From Pirellulaceae bacterium (GTDB lineage Bacteria; Planctomycetota; Planctomycetia; Pirellulales; Pirellulaceae): DNA of 34,137 bases. The DNA lies in the NCBI GenBank assembly GCA_022446825.1, contig JAKVBY010000042.1, positions 1 to 34,137 on the forward strand. The letters are read 5' to 3'. The position numbers and the translations under genes were made by a program. Of the stretch, positions 1-7,676 are shown one piece after another. The notes beneath the pieces were generated by a model. The model was not told the origin of the DNA. It was given only the letters and a program-made list of their open reading frames with translations, and made no database searches. The first letter of the stretch is position 1, and the number at the start of each line of letters is the position of its first letter.

Positions 1-980
1 GCGGCTTGGGAAGTTTCGATCACCAGATGTTCTTCGTTTTGCAGCACTTCACGAGCATCCGGAATGGCGGGAAAAACGAGGCGGCTACCGGCCGGTGGGT
101 CGGACGCAACGGCTTTATACCCCAGATCAAAAGTGACACGATTATCAGTGGGGCGGCTGATTACCCGCGTTAAAATCAACGCAGCCGGTGTGAAGGTAAG
201 GTCGGGAAAGTATTCGCCGTAACCGACATCCTGAAACACACACGTCCCCGGGCTGAGTTCAATCGTTGCATCCTCCTGTGCTGCATAAATAGGGAAAGAG
301 CCCGTTCCCCCGGCAACAATTCGCGGGACTTCGTAGCCGTCACCCACGAGAGCATCGCGAAGTTTCCTGGCTTGATCCCAACATGCGTTCACCGCATGAC
401 GGCGTTCCCCAAGCGGCGTTTGATGATTCTGACCGTCATAAACATGTAGCCCACCCGCAATCAAGCCAGCGGTTTCAGCAATCGCCCCATACAATTGATG
501 AGCTTCCTGCGCGTCACAAACACCCGTTCGATGCTGCCCCGTGTCGAGGTCAAGCATGACTTGAATTCTCTGCTTCGACTCAACCATGGCCTGTCCCAAC
601 GCAGCAATGGGAACGGCGTGATCTGCAGTGACGATGAAAGTAACATCAGAGTACTTTTGGAGGAATTGCACCGCACGCGCGATATTTGGCCCCACAAGAT
701 TGTAAGCGAGTAGAATGTCCTTGACCCCGGCCAACGCCAGCATCTCCGCTTCAGCAAAGGTCGCACATTTATGCTTGGTAATTCCTCGTGAAAGTTGCAT
801 CTGGACCACCCGCGCCATCTTATGCGTCTTACAATGAGGTCGCAGACGTCTTGGATCCCCCGCAATTTCAATCATTTGTTCTAGGTTCTCTGTCAGAATA
901 TCGGAGAATACGACGAGACCCGGAGAAAGAATTTGGTTTGTATTTTCGATCGAATAACGTTCGTCCATCAATGGCTCCAT
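1..980 (-). CDS. D-threonine aldolase-like PLP enzyme, partial (C-terminus outside window)
   Basis: This is a fold-type III PLP enzyme of the D-threonine aldolase / D-serine dehydratase family. It would cleave D-3-hydroxy-amino acids to glycine plus an aldehyde, or a related reaction, in the cytoplasm. The frame is open from the ATG at 980 to the window edge, giving about 326 residues. The family signature RPHCKTHK lies at residues 47-54, and Lys51 is the expected PLP-binding lysine. Later segments also match the family: GLHVYDGQNH, an ELSPGTC stretch, and DLGYKAVASDPP near the end. The His/Cys metal-binding site expected in the last 40 or so residues would lie beyond position 1, so it cannot be checked. 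An AGGA ribosome-binding site precedes ATG 980. An in-frame ATG at 968 is a less likely start. Family assignment is secure; the substrate is inferred. Confidence 0.9.
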   Translation of the reverse strand, partial: MEPLMDERYSIENTNQILSPGLVVFSDILTENLEQMIEIAGDPRRLRPHCKTHKMARVVQMQLSRGITKHKCATFAEAEMLALAGVKDILLAYNLVGPNIARAVQFLQKYSDVTFIVTADHAVPIAALGQAMVESKQRIQVMLDLDTGQHRTGVCDAQEAHQLYGAIAETAGLIAGGLHVYDGQNHQTPLGERRHAVNACWDQARKLRDALVGDGYEVPRIVAGGTGSFPIYAAQEDATIELSPGTCVFQDVGYGEYFPDLTFTPAALILTRVISRPTDNRVTFDLGYKAVASDPPAGSRLVFPAIPDAREVLQNEEHLVIETSQA

Positions 981-1478
981 AGAGATCCTATTGGGCGACT
1001 AAACCAACCTCTGCAAACAGATCGTATCGCATTCTGCAGCACCGTCAATTGTTTGAGTTCTCGTCAATTGAAGAACCTGCACCAAAGGAAAAGGCAAATT
1101 GCTTGCTCCCATCACTCTGCTTGCCGTGACTACCTTCGATTTGTGTTCCTCTGCACACCCGCTAGATGCACCAACCACCTTCCCAGCCATCTTGGAAAAT
1201 TACCTGCCAAAAGGACGTCCATCCATGAACAGGACGGTTTTACCCCACAAATCGACTCCTAGCTCAAGATGGAAATTTTCTCAAATCCACAACTCCCGAA
1301 GTGTAGATGAACGGCGACGCTTCCCGCACAGATGTCGATCTCTATAAACCTCACATTTTGTCACCTATTATCTAACTTTTTCCAGGTCACAAAACGGCTG
1401 GACAGCACGTTCTTCACCTCCACAAATCTTAGGATTTTTCTGACAGCAGGAGGGAAGCTGGTATATCAACTCTGAGGA

Positions 1479-1510
1479 ACCTCGCGGCTTTTAAAACATA
1501 CACGCGAGGT
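1479..1510. repeat. Inverted repeat, 8-bp arms
   Basis: ACCTCGCG at 1479-1486 is perfectly complementary to CGCGAGGT at 1503-1510. The 16-base spacer contains the palindrome TTTTAAAA. No T-run follows on either strand, so it does not look like a simple intrinsic terminator. A protein-binding site or structured RNA are alternatives. Confidence 0.55.
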
Positions 1511-1654
1511 AGTGCAACAAATATTTCTGGCGACTGACCGCATCCAAAGACGTTACGAAATCCTCCCCTCCAGAGACAAACATTATGCCACTAAAGTCTT
1601 CTTCTCGAGCAGAGAAATCTCCTAAGCCGGAGAGAAAATGAACTCTCAAGATAC

Positions 1655-1683
1655 TTCTCAAAGGCCCTCATGTTCTTTGAGAA
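1655..1683. repeat. Inverted repeat, 9-bp arms
   Basis: TTCTCAAAG at 1655-1663 pairs perfectly with CTTTGAGAA at 1675-1683 across an 11-base loop. It is the longest perfect stem noticed in this gene-free stretch and lies 26 bases before the next palindrome. Confidence 0.6.
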
Positions 1684-1708
1684 ATACTCCAACTGACACT
1701 GCATACAT

Positions 1709-1723
1709 GGGTGCCAGGCACCC
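1709..1723. repeat. Palindrome with 7-bp arms (REP-like)
   Basis: GGGTGCC-A-GGCACCC is a 15-base palindrome. Read on the minus strand it is preceded by GTGAAAAG. It resembles short GGTGCC/GGCACC palindromic repeats that recur between genes in some bacteria. No second copy was seen in this window, so its repetitive nature is inferred. Confidence 0.45.
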
Positions 1724-1763
1724 CTTTTCACCAGTTCTTTGCACTCACCGACACCGGTTGTAA

Positions 1764-1784
1764 AAATGCCACACGTGGGCATTT
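1764..1784. repeat. Inverted repeat, 7-bp arms with CACGTG in the loop
   Basis: AAATGCC at 1764-1770 pairs with GGCATTT at 1778-1784, and the loop is ACACGTG. Together with the palindrome at 1709-1723 it may bound one small element of about 75 bases. Confidence 0.5.
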
Positions 1785-1961
1785 CGCAACATCCCTAAAC
1801 ATTCCTCGGTGACCTAACCGCGCCACCAATTCCTGCGCAAGTCGTTTTTTAGAAAAGCTTTACAGCCGCAGGGAAGAGCCCCACGCAAACTTTGGCCTAC
1901 CGATTGCATCACGAGACTCTCATCCTCAGCGATTCCCTGGTCTCCTATCTGGGTACGGCAA

Positions 1962-2870
1962 ATGATTCATGCCATAAAAACTCCGTTTCTTCGCCTCGGT
2001 ATTTTTGCGTGCCTGGCCCTCACCCATTTGGAAGATGGGGGTTTCTGTGCTGAAACCGTCTCCGTCAAACTCGCCAGCGGCCGATGGTTTACTGGGGAAG
2101 TCGATGCGCGAACCGATACCGAGCAACTCTGGTTGCGTTTTGGTGATTCGACAACCTCTCTCCTCAGACCGATCCGTTGGTCTCGTGTTGAATTCGGGAG
2201 CATCACTGAAACCGCTCTGGATTTGCCAGAGTTCAAAGAGCACGCCATGAATCTGGCAACTTCACATAACGTGTTCGAGCCGCAAGTCAGCGAGGCTAAG
2301 ACATCTGCAGTAAGGCCTGCTGACATCAGCCGCGATGATCGCCCCGACGCAAAAAAAGATATCCTACAAAACCTTACCAAAAGGAAACTTTTGGCATCGG
2401 TCGATTTTGAAGCCTACATCGCTAATTGGGACAATGACGTTGAAAATGATGGTCTCATCCTCCACCTCCAGCTATTAAACGATCAAGGTGGAATTCCCAG
2501 GATGGCCCATGGTACGCTCCACATTGAACTCATCACGACACTGCATGCAGAGCCTCACAACTCGTTCCGAAGACAGGGTCGCCAGATTGTCACCTTGGGG
2601 ACTTGGGTAAAACATCTTGTCCAAGATCATGTCGACACGAAAGGTATTCTCGTCAAGCTACCTTTCCAAGCAAATCATCCAGAATTTAGCTCCCGAATGG
2701 GAACCCACGGTCTGGTGCACGTCAAATTCGTCGTTCCAGGACAGGGGGTCTTTGAAGCTTCCCAAGACTCCATCCGCATTCGTCCATTTTCGCCACTAAG
2801 AGATTTGCGGGAGCAGCAACACGACCAGCGTTTTTTTGCGAATGAAGGGACCGGTCGAGCAAAGCGTTAA
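1962..2870 (+). CDS. Secreted hypothetical protein with N-terminal small beta-barrel-like segment
   Basis: This encodes 302 residues of unrecognised function. Residues 1 to about 30 look like a signal peptide: two basic residues, a hydrophobic stretch (LGIFACLAL) and a likely cleavage site near GFCA. Residues about 32-80 (VSVKLASGRWFTGEVDARTD and onward) are rich in alternating hydrophobic residues and read like a small beta-barrel. A low-complexity linker at about 110-135 follows. The C-terminal 160 residues look beta-rich (WDNDVENDGLILHLQLLND, then HVKFVVPGQGVFEAS). The basic tail ends in KR. The start at 1962 has no strong ribosome-binding site but is the only one that retains the signal peptide. 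It probably acts outside the cytoplasmic membrane. It stands alone, with opposite-strand genes on both sides. Confidence 0.7.
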   Translation: MIHAIKTPFLRLGIFACLALTHLEDGGFCAETVSVKLASGRWFTGEVDARTDTEQLWLRFGDSTTSLLRPIRWSRVEFGSITETALDLPEFKEHAMNLATSHNVFEPQVSEAKTSAVRPADISRDDRPDAKKDILQNLTKRKLLASVDFEAYIANWDNDVENDGLILHLQLLNDQGGIPRMAHGTLHIELITTLHAEPHNSFRRQGRQIVTLGTWVKHLVQDHVDTKGILVKLPFQANHPEFSSRMGTHGLVHVKFVVPGQGVFEASQDSIRIRPFSPLRDLREQQHDQRFFANEGTGRAKR

Positions 2871-2917
2871 GCGTTTTATGTCCTCGGAATCTAGTCAGCT
2901 AGACGGACCGACACAAG

Positions 2918-3208
2918 TCACGGCTTAGGCATAGCCAAACTATGCAGTGAAAGCACAATGCCAACCGACAGCACGAACCAACCAACCCACTTTGGTGGTT
3001 TCACACTCTTCGTCGCCAGAGGCATGGCAGTCGACATCACTTGAAACGGCAAGCGGCTGTTTGTGATTGCCGGTTTCTTGCTGATCCGCTCCTGGATAAA
3101 AGAGACGCTCTCATCATTCAGTACGTAGGTGTCGACCAAGCGTAATTGTGCGCCGATCGCTAAGACAATCAGTCCAACCATTAAATATTGGTTGCGGTTG
3201 AATTCCAT
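2918..3208 (-). CDS. Small two-helix membrane protein, hypothetical
   Basis: This encodes 96 residues with two predicted membrane segments: residues about 8-24 (YLMVGLIVLAIGAQLRL) and about 74-92 (WVGWFVLSVGIVLSLHSL). They are separated by a polar loop of about 50 residues. The start at 3208 has a GGGAG ribosome-binding site about 10 bases upstream, which supports a real gene. No known domain is visible. The 101-residue membrane-anchored protein lies upstream on the same strand with 285 bases and a strong hairpin between them, so co-transcription is uncertain. I think the pair is typical of planctomycete genomes, but this is recollection and not proven here. Confidence 0.65.
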   Translation of the reverse strand: MEFNRNQYLMVGLIVLAIGAQLRLVDTYVLNDESVSFIQERISKKPAITNSRLPFQVMSTAMPLATKSVKPPKWVGWFVLSVGIVLSLHSLAMPKP

Positions 3209-3336
3209 CGAGACTATCTCCCTCAGCGGCGGAACATCCGATTGGCTCGCAAACCGGAAAAATGGTTCGAAAACCGACGAAAATACTTCGTGTACGTCTG
3301 GATATTGATCGAACCGATCTCGGCGCAGACTCCAGC

Positions 3337-3354
3337 CGGTCCCGACAGGGACCG
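3337..3354. terminator. Strong GC hairpin, possible terminator or RNA element
   Basis: CGGTCCC (3337-3343) and GGGACCG (3348-3354) form a perfect 7-bp stem with a four-base loop. It lies between two minus-strand genes (3494-3799 upstream, 2918-3208 downstream). No U-tract follows on the minus strand, and AAAATG follows on the plus strand. It could be a factor-dependent terminator, a processing site or a repeat. Confidence 0.35.
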
Positions 3355-3493
3355 AAAATGATCGCTATACGGAATCTTTTTAGAATGCCGAATGTCCGCT
3401 GTGGTGAACACAAAACGTAACAACTGTGGCGAAAGTCACAGTTTTGTCACTTGCAGCGATGATTTCAGCAGGTAGGCTCGCAGCGCGTGAAAA

Positions 3494-3799
3494 TCACCCA
3501 CGGCTGCCACTGAGTGATTCCAAGACACCGTCCAACGTACGACGCAGGGGACTTGAGGTCATTTCTTTTAGGAGATGTTCTTTGTCTGCGCGTACAATTG
3601 CCGCTGCCAGAGCACGATTTTCATTCCATTCCAAGATGCCGAAATCCCGGATATCGACGTAACTCTGGGAAAAGTCAGAAGACATCTTCGGTACCATATG
3701 CACACCGTCATCAGCTCGCACCACGTGGTAATGCAGAGCGACGTATACCAGCACCCCACCCAAAACAAAACCCATGAAAAATGTGGGGATTCGACTCAT
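3494..3799 (-). CDS. Small membrane-anchored hypothetical protein
   Basis: This encodes 101 residues. Residues about 5-26 (PTFFMGFVLGGVLVYVALHY) form one hydrophobic anchor. A short soluble domain follows, with the stretches VRADDGVHMVPKMS and YVDIRDFGILEW, then a helix and a Ser/Arg-rich tail. GGAGGA about 8 bases upstream of ATG 3799 is a near-perfect ribosome-binding site. I recognise no named family. The arrangement of anchor, RADDG-HMVPK and YVDIR resembles a short protein I associate with planctomycetes, which I cannot verify here. It points away from the lipid-repair gene that starts at 3940 on the other strand, so 3800-3939 probably contains divergent promoters. Confidence 0.7.
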   Translation of the reverse strand: MSRIPTFFMGFVLGGVLVYVALHYHVVRADDGVHMVPKMSSDFSQSYVDIRDFGILEWNENRALAAAIVRADKEHLLKEMTSSPLRRTLDGVLESLSGSRG

Positions 3800-3939
3800 T
3801 TGAGAATTCCTCCGTTGACTTGGAATCCGTCCTGCAAGGAAACTTTAACCATAGTAAAATGTTCACCGCAAGATGAATTGCTCAAATCAACATTCATCGC
3901 GGGTCTGGCGTCGTTACCGACAAGGAAAGCGTTTTCAGC

Positions 3940-5865
3940 ATGACCGTGGAAAAACCACAGCTGCCCTTAACACCAGCCCCCCCATCCGATCGTCTGCTTT
4001 CAACAAGTTTTCTCGGTTTGCTCTTCACTCAATTGTTGACTGCGGTCAACGACAATACCTTTCGCTGGTTGGTCATCGGGATCGGCAAAGGTTACGTTGA
4101 GGACTCACAAATTTCCTTTGTCCTGACGGCCGGTACCGTCTGCTTTGTGGTCCCCTATATTGTTCTGGCTGCGCCTGCAGGCTATCTGGCCGATCGTTAC
4201 AGCAAGCGAACAATCCTTATGGCTTGCAAAGTGGCCGAGATCATCATTATGACGCTCGGGGTACTTGCCATCGTGCTGGGTGGTGAAGACAAGCCGCTTT
4301 CTATTTGGTTTTTGTTTGCCGTCGTTGGGTTGATGGGCGCTCAAAGCGCTATCCTAGGACCCGCAAAACTCGGTTCGATTCCTGAAATCCTCAAGCCAGA
4401 AAAGATCTCGGCGGCAAACGGCCTGGTGGGTTTGACCACTGTTGCCGCAACGGTGGTCGGCTTGATAACCGGCAACTACCTGGCCGACGTAACCGGACCA
4501 TTCGGTCAGGAACAATGGTGGCTTTCCGCACTGGTGCTGATTGGCACGGCAGTAATCGGTTGGCTTTGTTGTTTTCCCATTGCAAAGCTCACGCCTGCCA
4601 ACCCCAATCGACGATTTCCTTGGGATGCTGGTGCCCAGACATTGCGTGATCTGCGCACTTTGTCTGCAAACCGCGCCATGCTCCGCGTCGCCTTGGGGAT
4701 CATGTTCTTTTGGTCCTTAGGGGCCCTGGCACAAATGAACATTGACCGTTTCGCTGCGGAAGGTGGCGCGATTCAGGAAACCGACAAAATTGGGTTTTGC
4801 GTCGCTTTAATCATCGGCGTGGGACTCGGCAGCATTTGCGCGGGTGTGTGGTCCGCAGGTCGAGTCGAACTCGGCATTTTGCCCCTAGGAGCTGGTGGCA
4901 TCGCCATTAGCTCAATCTGCCTCTTCACGGTGCAAGGAGATTTGTTCGACCCCGAGGCCGGGTTTACAGCCGCTTACAACTGGGCCTGCTGCTTTTTGTT
5001 TCTTTTGGGATTCGGTGCCGGTTTATTCGACATTCCCTTGGCAGCTTACATGCAAGATCGAAGTCCGCCGGAATCACGCGGTTCGATCCTGGCGGCCAGC
5101 AATTTCTTGACATTTACCGGTATTGGGGCCATGGCCGTGTTGTTTGGCATTCTTAAATCACCGCAAGTCAATTTTTCTGCCCCGGAGATTTTCCTGCTCT
5201 GCGGCCTTTTCTGCGTGCCGGTCATGCTCTACATCGTTTGGCTTATTCCGCAAGCATCAATTCGTTTTGTTGTCTGGCTGGCCAGTAAGACCGTCTATCG
5301 CATTCGCGTCTACGATCATGACAAACTTCCCACCGAAGGCGGCGCGCTCGTGATTGCCAACCATGTGTCGTATCTTGATGGAGTGCTGCTATTACTGGCA
5401 AGTTCTCGCCCCATTCGCATCATCGCCTTTGGCGGAAACTTCAAACGGCGTTGGCTCAACGGGTTAGCAAAACTATTCGGTGTCATTATGATCAATCCTT
5501 CCCCGAAGTCAGTTGCGCGGGCTCTGAAAACGGCAACCAAGGCAATCCATAATGGGGAACTGGTTTGCATTTTCCCTGAAGGGGGGATCACCCACACAGG
5601 TGATCTTCAAGAATTCAAACCCGGGATGATGAAGATTATTCAAGGCACTGATGTCCCAGTTATCCCTGCCTACCTCGACCAACTTTGGGGTAGCTTATTC
5701 AGTTACGAAGGCGGAAAGTTTTTCTGGAAAATGCCGCGCAAGTGGCCCTATCCTGTTTCGATTCATTTCGGTGACGCTCTTCATGATTTACAAGATATTG
5801 CCGTAGCGCGACAAGCGATTGTCGATTTGGGAACCCAAGCCATTCAAAAGCGAGTTGGGAAATGA
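3940..5865 (+). CDS. LplT-like MFS transporter fused to PlsC-type acyltransferase
   Basis: This 641-residue fusion has an N-terminal major facilitator domain (about 20-435) of the lysophospholipid transporter type. It begins with FLGLLFTQLLTAVNDNTFRW and has a GYLADRYSKR loop motif at 81-90. The C-terminal domain (about 450-641) is a glycerolipid acyltransferase with the HX4D motif NHVSYLD (His475, Asp480) and FPEGG at 545-549. The expected role is to flip lysophospholipid inward across the cytoplasmic membrane and reacylate it. The stop overlaps the ATG of the next gene by four bases (ATGA), so translation is probably coupled. In E. coli the acyltransferase is fused to the acyl-ACP synthetase (Aas) and LplT is separate. 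Here the partition is different. Domain calls are firm; substrates are inferred. Confidence 0.9.
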   Translation: MTVEKPQLPLTPAPPSDRLLSTSFLGLLFTQLLTAVNDNTFRWLVIGIGKGYVEDSQISFVLTAGTVCFVVPYIVLAAPAGYLADRYSKRTILMACKVAEIIIMTLGVLAIVLGGEDKPLSIWFLFAVVGLMGAQSAILGPAKLGSIPEILKPEKISAANGLVGLTTVAATVVGLITGNYLADVTGPFGQEQWWLSALVLIGTAVIGWLCCFPIAKLTPANPNRRFPWDAGAQTLRDLRTLSANRAMLRVALGIMFFWSLGALAQMNIDRFAAEGGAIQETDKIGFCVALIIGVGLGSICAGVWSAGRVELGILPLGAGGIAISSICLFTVQGDLFDPEAGFTAAYNWACCFLFLLGFGAGLFDIPLAAYMQDRSPPESRGSILAASNFLTFTGIGAMAVLFGILKSPQVNFSAPEIFLLCGLFCVPVMLYIVWLIPQASIRFVVWLASKTVYRIRVYDHDKLPTEGGALVIANHVSYLDGVLLLLASSRPIRIIAFGGNFKRRWLNGLAKLFGVIMINPSPKSVARALKTATKAIHNGELVCIFPEGGITHTGDLQEFKPGMMKIIQGTDVPVIPAYLDQLWGSLFSYEGGKFFWKMPRKWPYPVSIHFGDALHDLQDIAVARQAIVDLGTQAIQKRVGK

Positions 5866-7454
5866 CACATTTAGTAGCTGATTTCATACGTCAATGTAAA
5901 CAACGTAAAAGCAGATTAAAAATTTCGGACTCGACCGGTATGGAGTTCACCGGTCGTGATTTGTTAACGCGCACACTCGTCTTACGGCGTCTCTTGCGAG
6001 ATCACCTTCTCGACAGCGAGGAAAAGCACGTAGGGGTGCTCTTGCCACCCTCTGCGGGTGGTGTCGTCGTGAACATGGCATTGGCTCTCGATCATCGCAT
6101 CCCTGTCAACCTTAATTACACCGTCACCTCCGAGGTGATGAATTCTTGTTTAAAACAAGCCGGCATCAAACGCATTTTGACTAGCCAAAAATTTATGGAC
6201 AAAATGAATTTTGAGCTCGACGCCGAAGTCGTCATGTTGGAAGGCATTCGGGACAAACTGACGCTTGGAAATAAACTGACGAGTGCAATTCAAGCCGCTC
6301 TCATGCCCGCATCGATGTTGATTCAATCGCTACGTCTAGCAGACATTCAAGCGGACGATGTGGCCACAATCATCTTCACCTCTGGCTCGACTGGTGAACC
6401 AAAAGGCGTGATGCTGACTTACGGCAATGTCGCATCTAATGTAGAGGCAATTCAGCAGGCAGTTAATCTCACACCAAGCGATACGCTGGTCGGTGTGCTC
6501 CCTTTCTTCCATTCCTTCGGTTACACAGTCACACTCTGGTCAGTGATGGCGCTCGACATCGCCGGCACCTACCACTTCAATCCTTTGGATGGAAAACAAA
6601 TCGGTAAGCTCATCGAAAAAAGCAAAGCGACTTTGCTACTCGCAACACCAACATTTTTGCGCACCTACTTACGCCGTTGCACTTCCGAACAAATGAAGTC
6701 CCTGGAAATTGTGGTCGCGGGTGCGGAGAAATTGCCGCTGGAACTTTCCAACGCGTTTGAAGAGAAATTCGGCACCCGTCCCGTCGAGGGTTATGGGACG
6801 ACCGAATTATCGCCCTTGGTTTCCGTGAACATACCTCCCAACCGTTCCTCCAAGGGAGGCGTGGAATTGAAAGAAGGTACCGTAGGTCGACCCGTGAAAG
6901 GAGTTTCTGCCAAGATCGTCGATCTGGATAGCGGAGAAGACTTAGGGCCGAATGAGTCGGGAATGCTCCTGATCTCTGGACCGAACGTAATGAAAGGTTA
7001 TCTGGGGCGCGAGGATCTTACTCAAGAAGTGATCAAAGATGGATGGTACACCACCGGTGACGTGGCGATGATCGATGATGACGGATTTATCAAGATCACC
7101 GGTCGCCAAAGTCGGTTCTCAAAAATCGGTGGCGAAATGGTTCCGCACATCCAAATCGAAGAAACCTTGACTCAGGTCATTGGCGCGGACGAAGAAGAAG
7201 GACTCAAAGCTGCCGTAACGGCCGTTCCCGATGCCAAGAAAGGCGAACGCCTCATTGTCATCCACACAGCCATCGAACAATCGCCAAGCGAATTACAAGC
7301 AAAGCTGCGCGAGGCAGGATTGCCGAACATCTACATTCCCTCAGCAGACAGTTTCCACGAAATCGCGGAACTGCCTATTCTGGGCACTGGAAAACTCGAT
7401 TTAAAAGGCCTACAACAACTAGCTTCTGAAATATTTGGCCAAACCATAGAATAG
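5862..7454 (+). CDS. Acyl-ACP synthetase / AMP-dependent acyl ligase (Aas C-terminal type)
   Basis: This 530-residue ANL-superfamily enzyme would activate a fatty acid with ATP and load it on acyl carrier protein for the acyltransferase encoded just upstream. Visible motifs are the phosphate loop FTSGSTGEPKG (172-182), YGTTE (311-315), the YTTGD aspartate near residue 400, the hinge region ITGRQSRFSKIGGE, and the C-terminal catalytic lysine in GTGKLDL (Lys511). The region FFHSFGYTVTLW resembles Aas-type enzymes. The four-base ATGA overlap at 5862-5865 supports coupled translation. Acyl-CoA ligase activity is the alternative, but the neighbour argues for the Aas role. No clear terminator was seen after the stop. 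Confidence 0.9.
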   Translation: MTHLVADFIRQCKQRKSRLKISDSTGMEFTGRDLLTRTLVLRRLLRDHLLDSEEKHVGVLLPPSAGGVVVNMALALDHRIPVNLNYTVTSEVMNSCLKQAGIKRILTSQKFMDKMNFELDAEVVMLEGIRDKLTLGNKLTSAIQAALMPASMLIQSLRLADIQADDVATIIFTSGSTGEPKGVMLTYGNVASNVEAIQQAVNLTPSDTLVGVLPFFHSFGYTVTLWSVMALDIAGTYHFNPLDGKQIGKLIEKSKATLLLATPTFLRTYLRRCTSEQMKSLEIVVAGAEKLPLELSNAFEEKFGTRPVEGYGTTELSPLVSVNIPPNRSSKGGVELKEGTVGRPVKGVSAKIVDLDSGEDLGPNESGMLLISGPNVMKGYLGREDLTQEVIKDGWYTTGDVAMIDDDGFIKITGRQSRFSKIGGEMVPHIQIEETLTQVIGADEEEGLKAAVTAVPDAKKGERLIVIHTAIEQSPSELQAKLREAGLPNIYIPSADSFHEIAELPILGTGKLDLKGLQQLASEIFGQTIE

Positions 7455-7490
7455 CTCCTCTCCAGTTCTCAAAGCACACGTTCGTCAATT

Positions 7491-7496
7491 TATAAT
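7491..7496 (+). promoter_or_regulatory. Possible -10 box (TATAAT)
   Basis: A perfect TATAAT lies 37 bases after the stop of the acyl ligase gene. A weak -35-like TTCTCA lies 19 bases upstream at 7466-7471, so spacing and match are not ideal. If used, transcription would start near 7503 and serve the small ORF and the TerB-DnaJ gene. Confidence 0.35.
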
Positions 7497-7564
7497 ACAA
7501 CCTTTGAATATCGCAGAATGTTTGCGACGCGACTGCTGGTTGAAGTATCATGGCGGGTGAGCTT

Positions 7565-7666
7565 ATGTTTCTGAGATTCGTTCGCAAACGGTCTACCGAG
7601 AGCTCTCAACTGAAATTGAACGAGACTGCCATCCGTAAATTGTGGCACACCGTGGAACTCGTGTAG
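7565..7666 (+). CDS. Possible small protein of 33 residues
   Basis: The reading frame starts at ATG 7565 (an in-frame ATG at 7550 would give 38 residues) and ends at TAG 7664-7666. It reads MFLRFVRKRSTESSQLKLNE and ends in TAIRKLWHTVELV. It has a GGTGAG-like ribosome-binding site. Its stop codon is embedded in the ribosome-binding region (GTAGGAG) of the next gene, which starts 10 bases later, an arrangement typical of coupled genes. It is basic at the N-terminus and has no known domain. Chance cannot be excluded at this length. Confidence 0.35.
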   Translation: MFLRFVRKRSTESSQLKLNETAIRKLWHTVELV

Positions 7667-7676
7667 GAGACGCGTT

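Larger units (their letters stand above)
981..1961. other. Long intergenic region without a convincing gene
   Basis: About 980 bases separate the divergent genes at 980 (-) and 1962 (+). Short open frames occur on both strands, for example 933-1262 (+) and 1591-1782 (-). Their translations look unstructured, and none has a good ribosome-binding site or a recognisable family. The notable content is a set of inverted repeats in 1479-1784, listed separately. Promoters for both flanking genes presumably lie here, but I cannot place them with confidence. Confidence 0.6.

Noticed and set aside
933-1262. 109-residue plus-strand frame
   Set aside because: It overlaps the start of the aldolase-like gene on the other strand, has no good ribosome-binding site and no recognisable domain.
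1591-1782. 63-residue minus-strand frame
   Set aside because: It begins inside one inverted repeat and runs through two others. The composition follows the repeats and does not look like a protein.
3223-3423. 66-residue minus-strand frame between the two small membrane protein genes
   Set aside because: It spans the strong hairpin at 3337-3354, shows no domain and competes with another frame in the same place. Coding is unproven.
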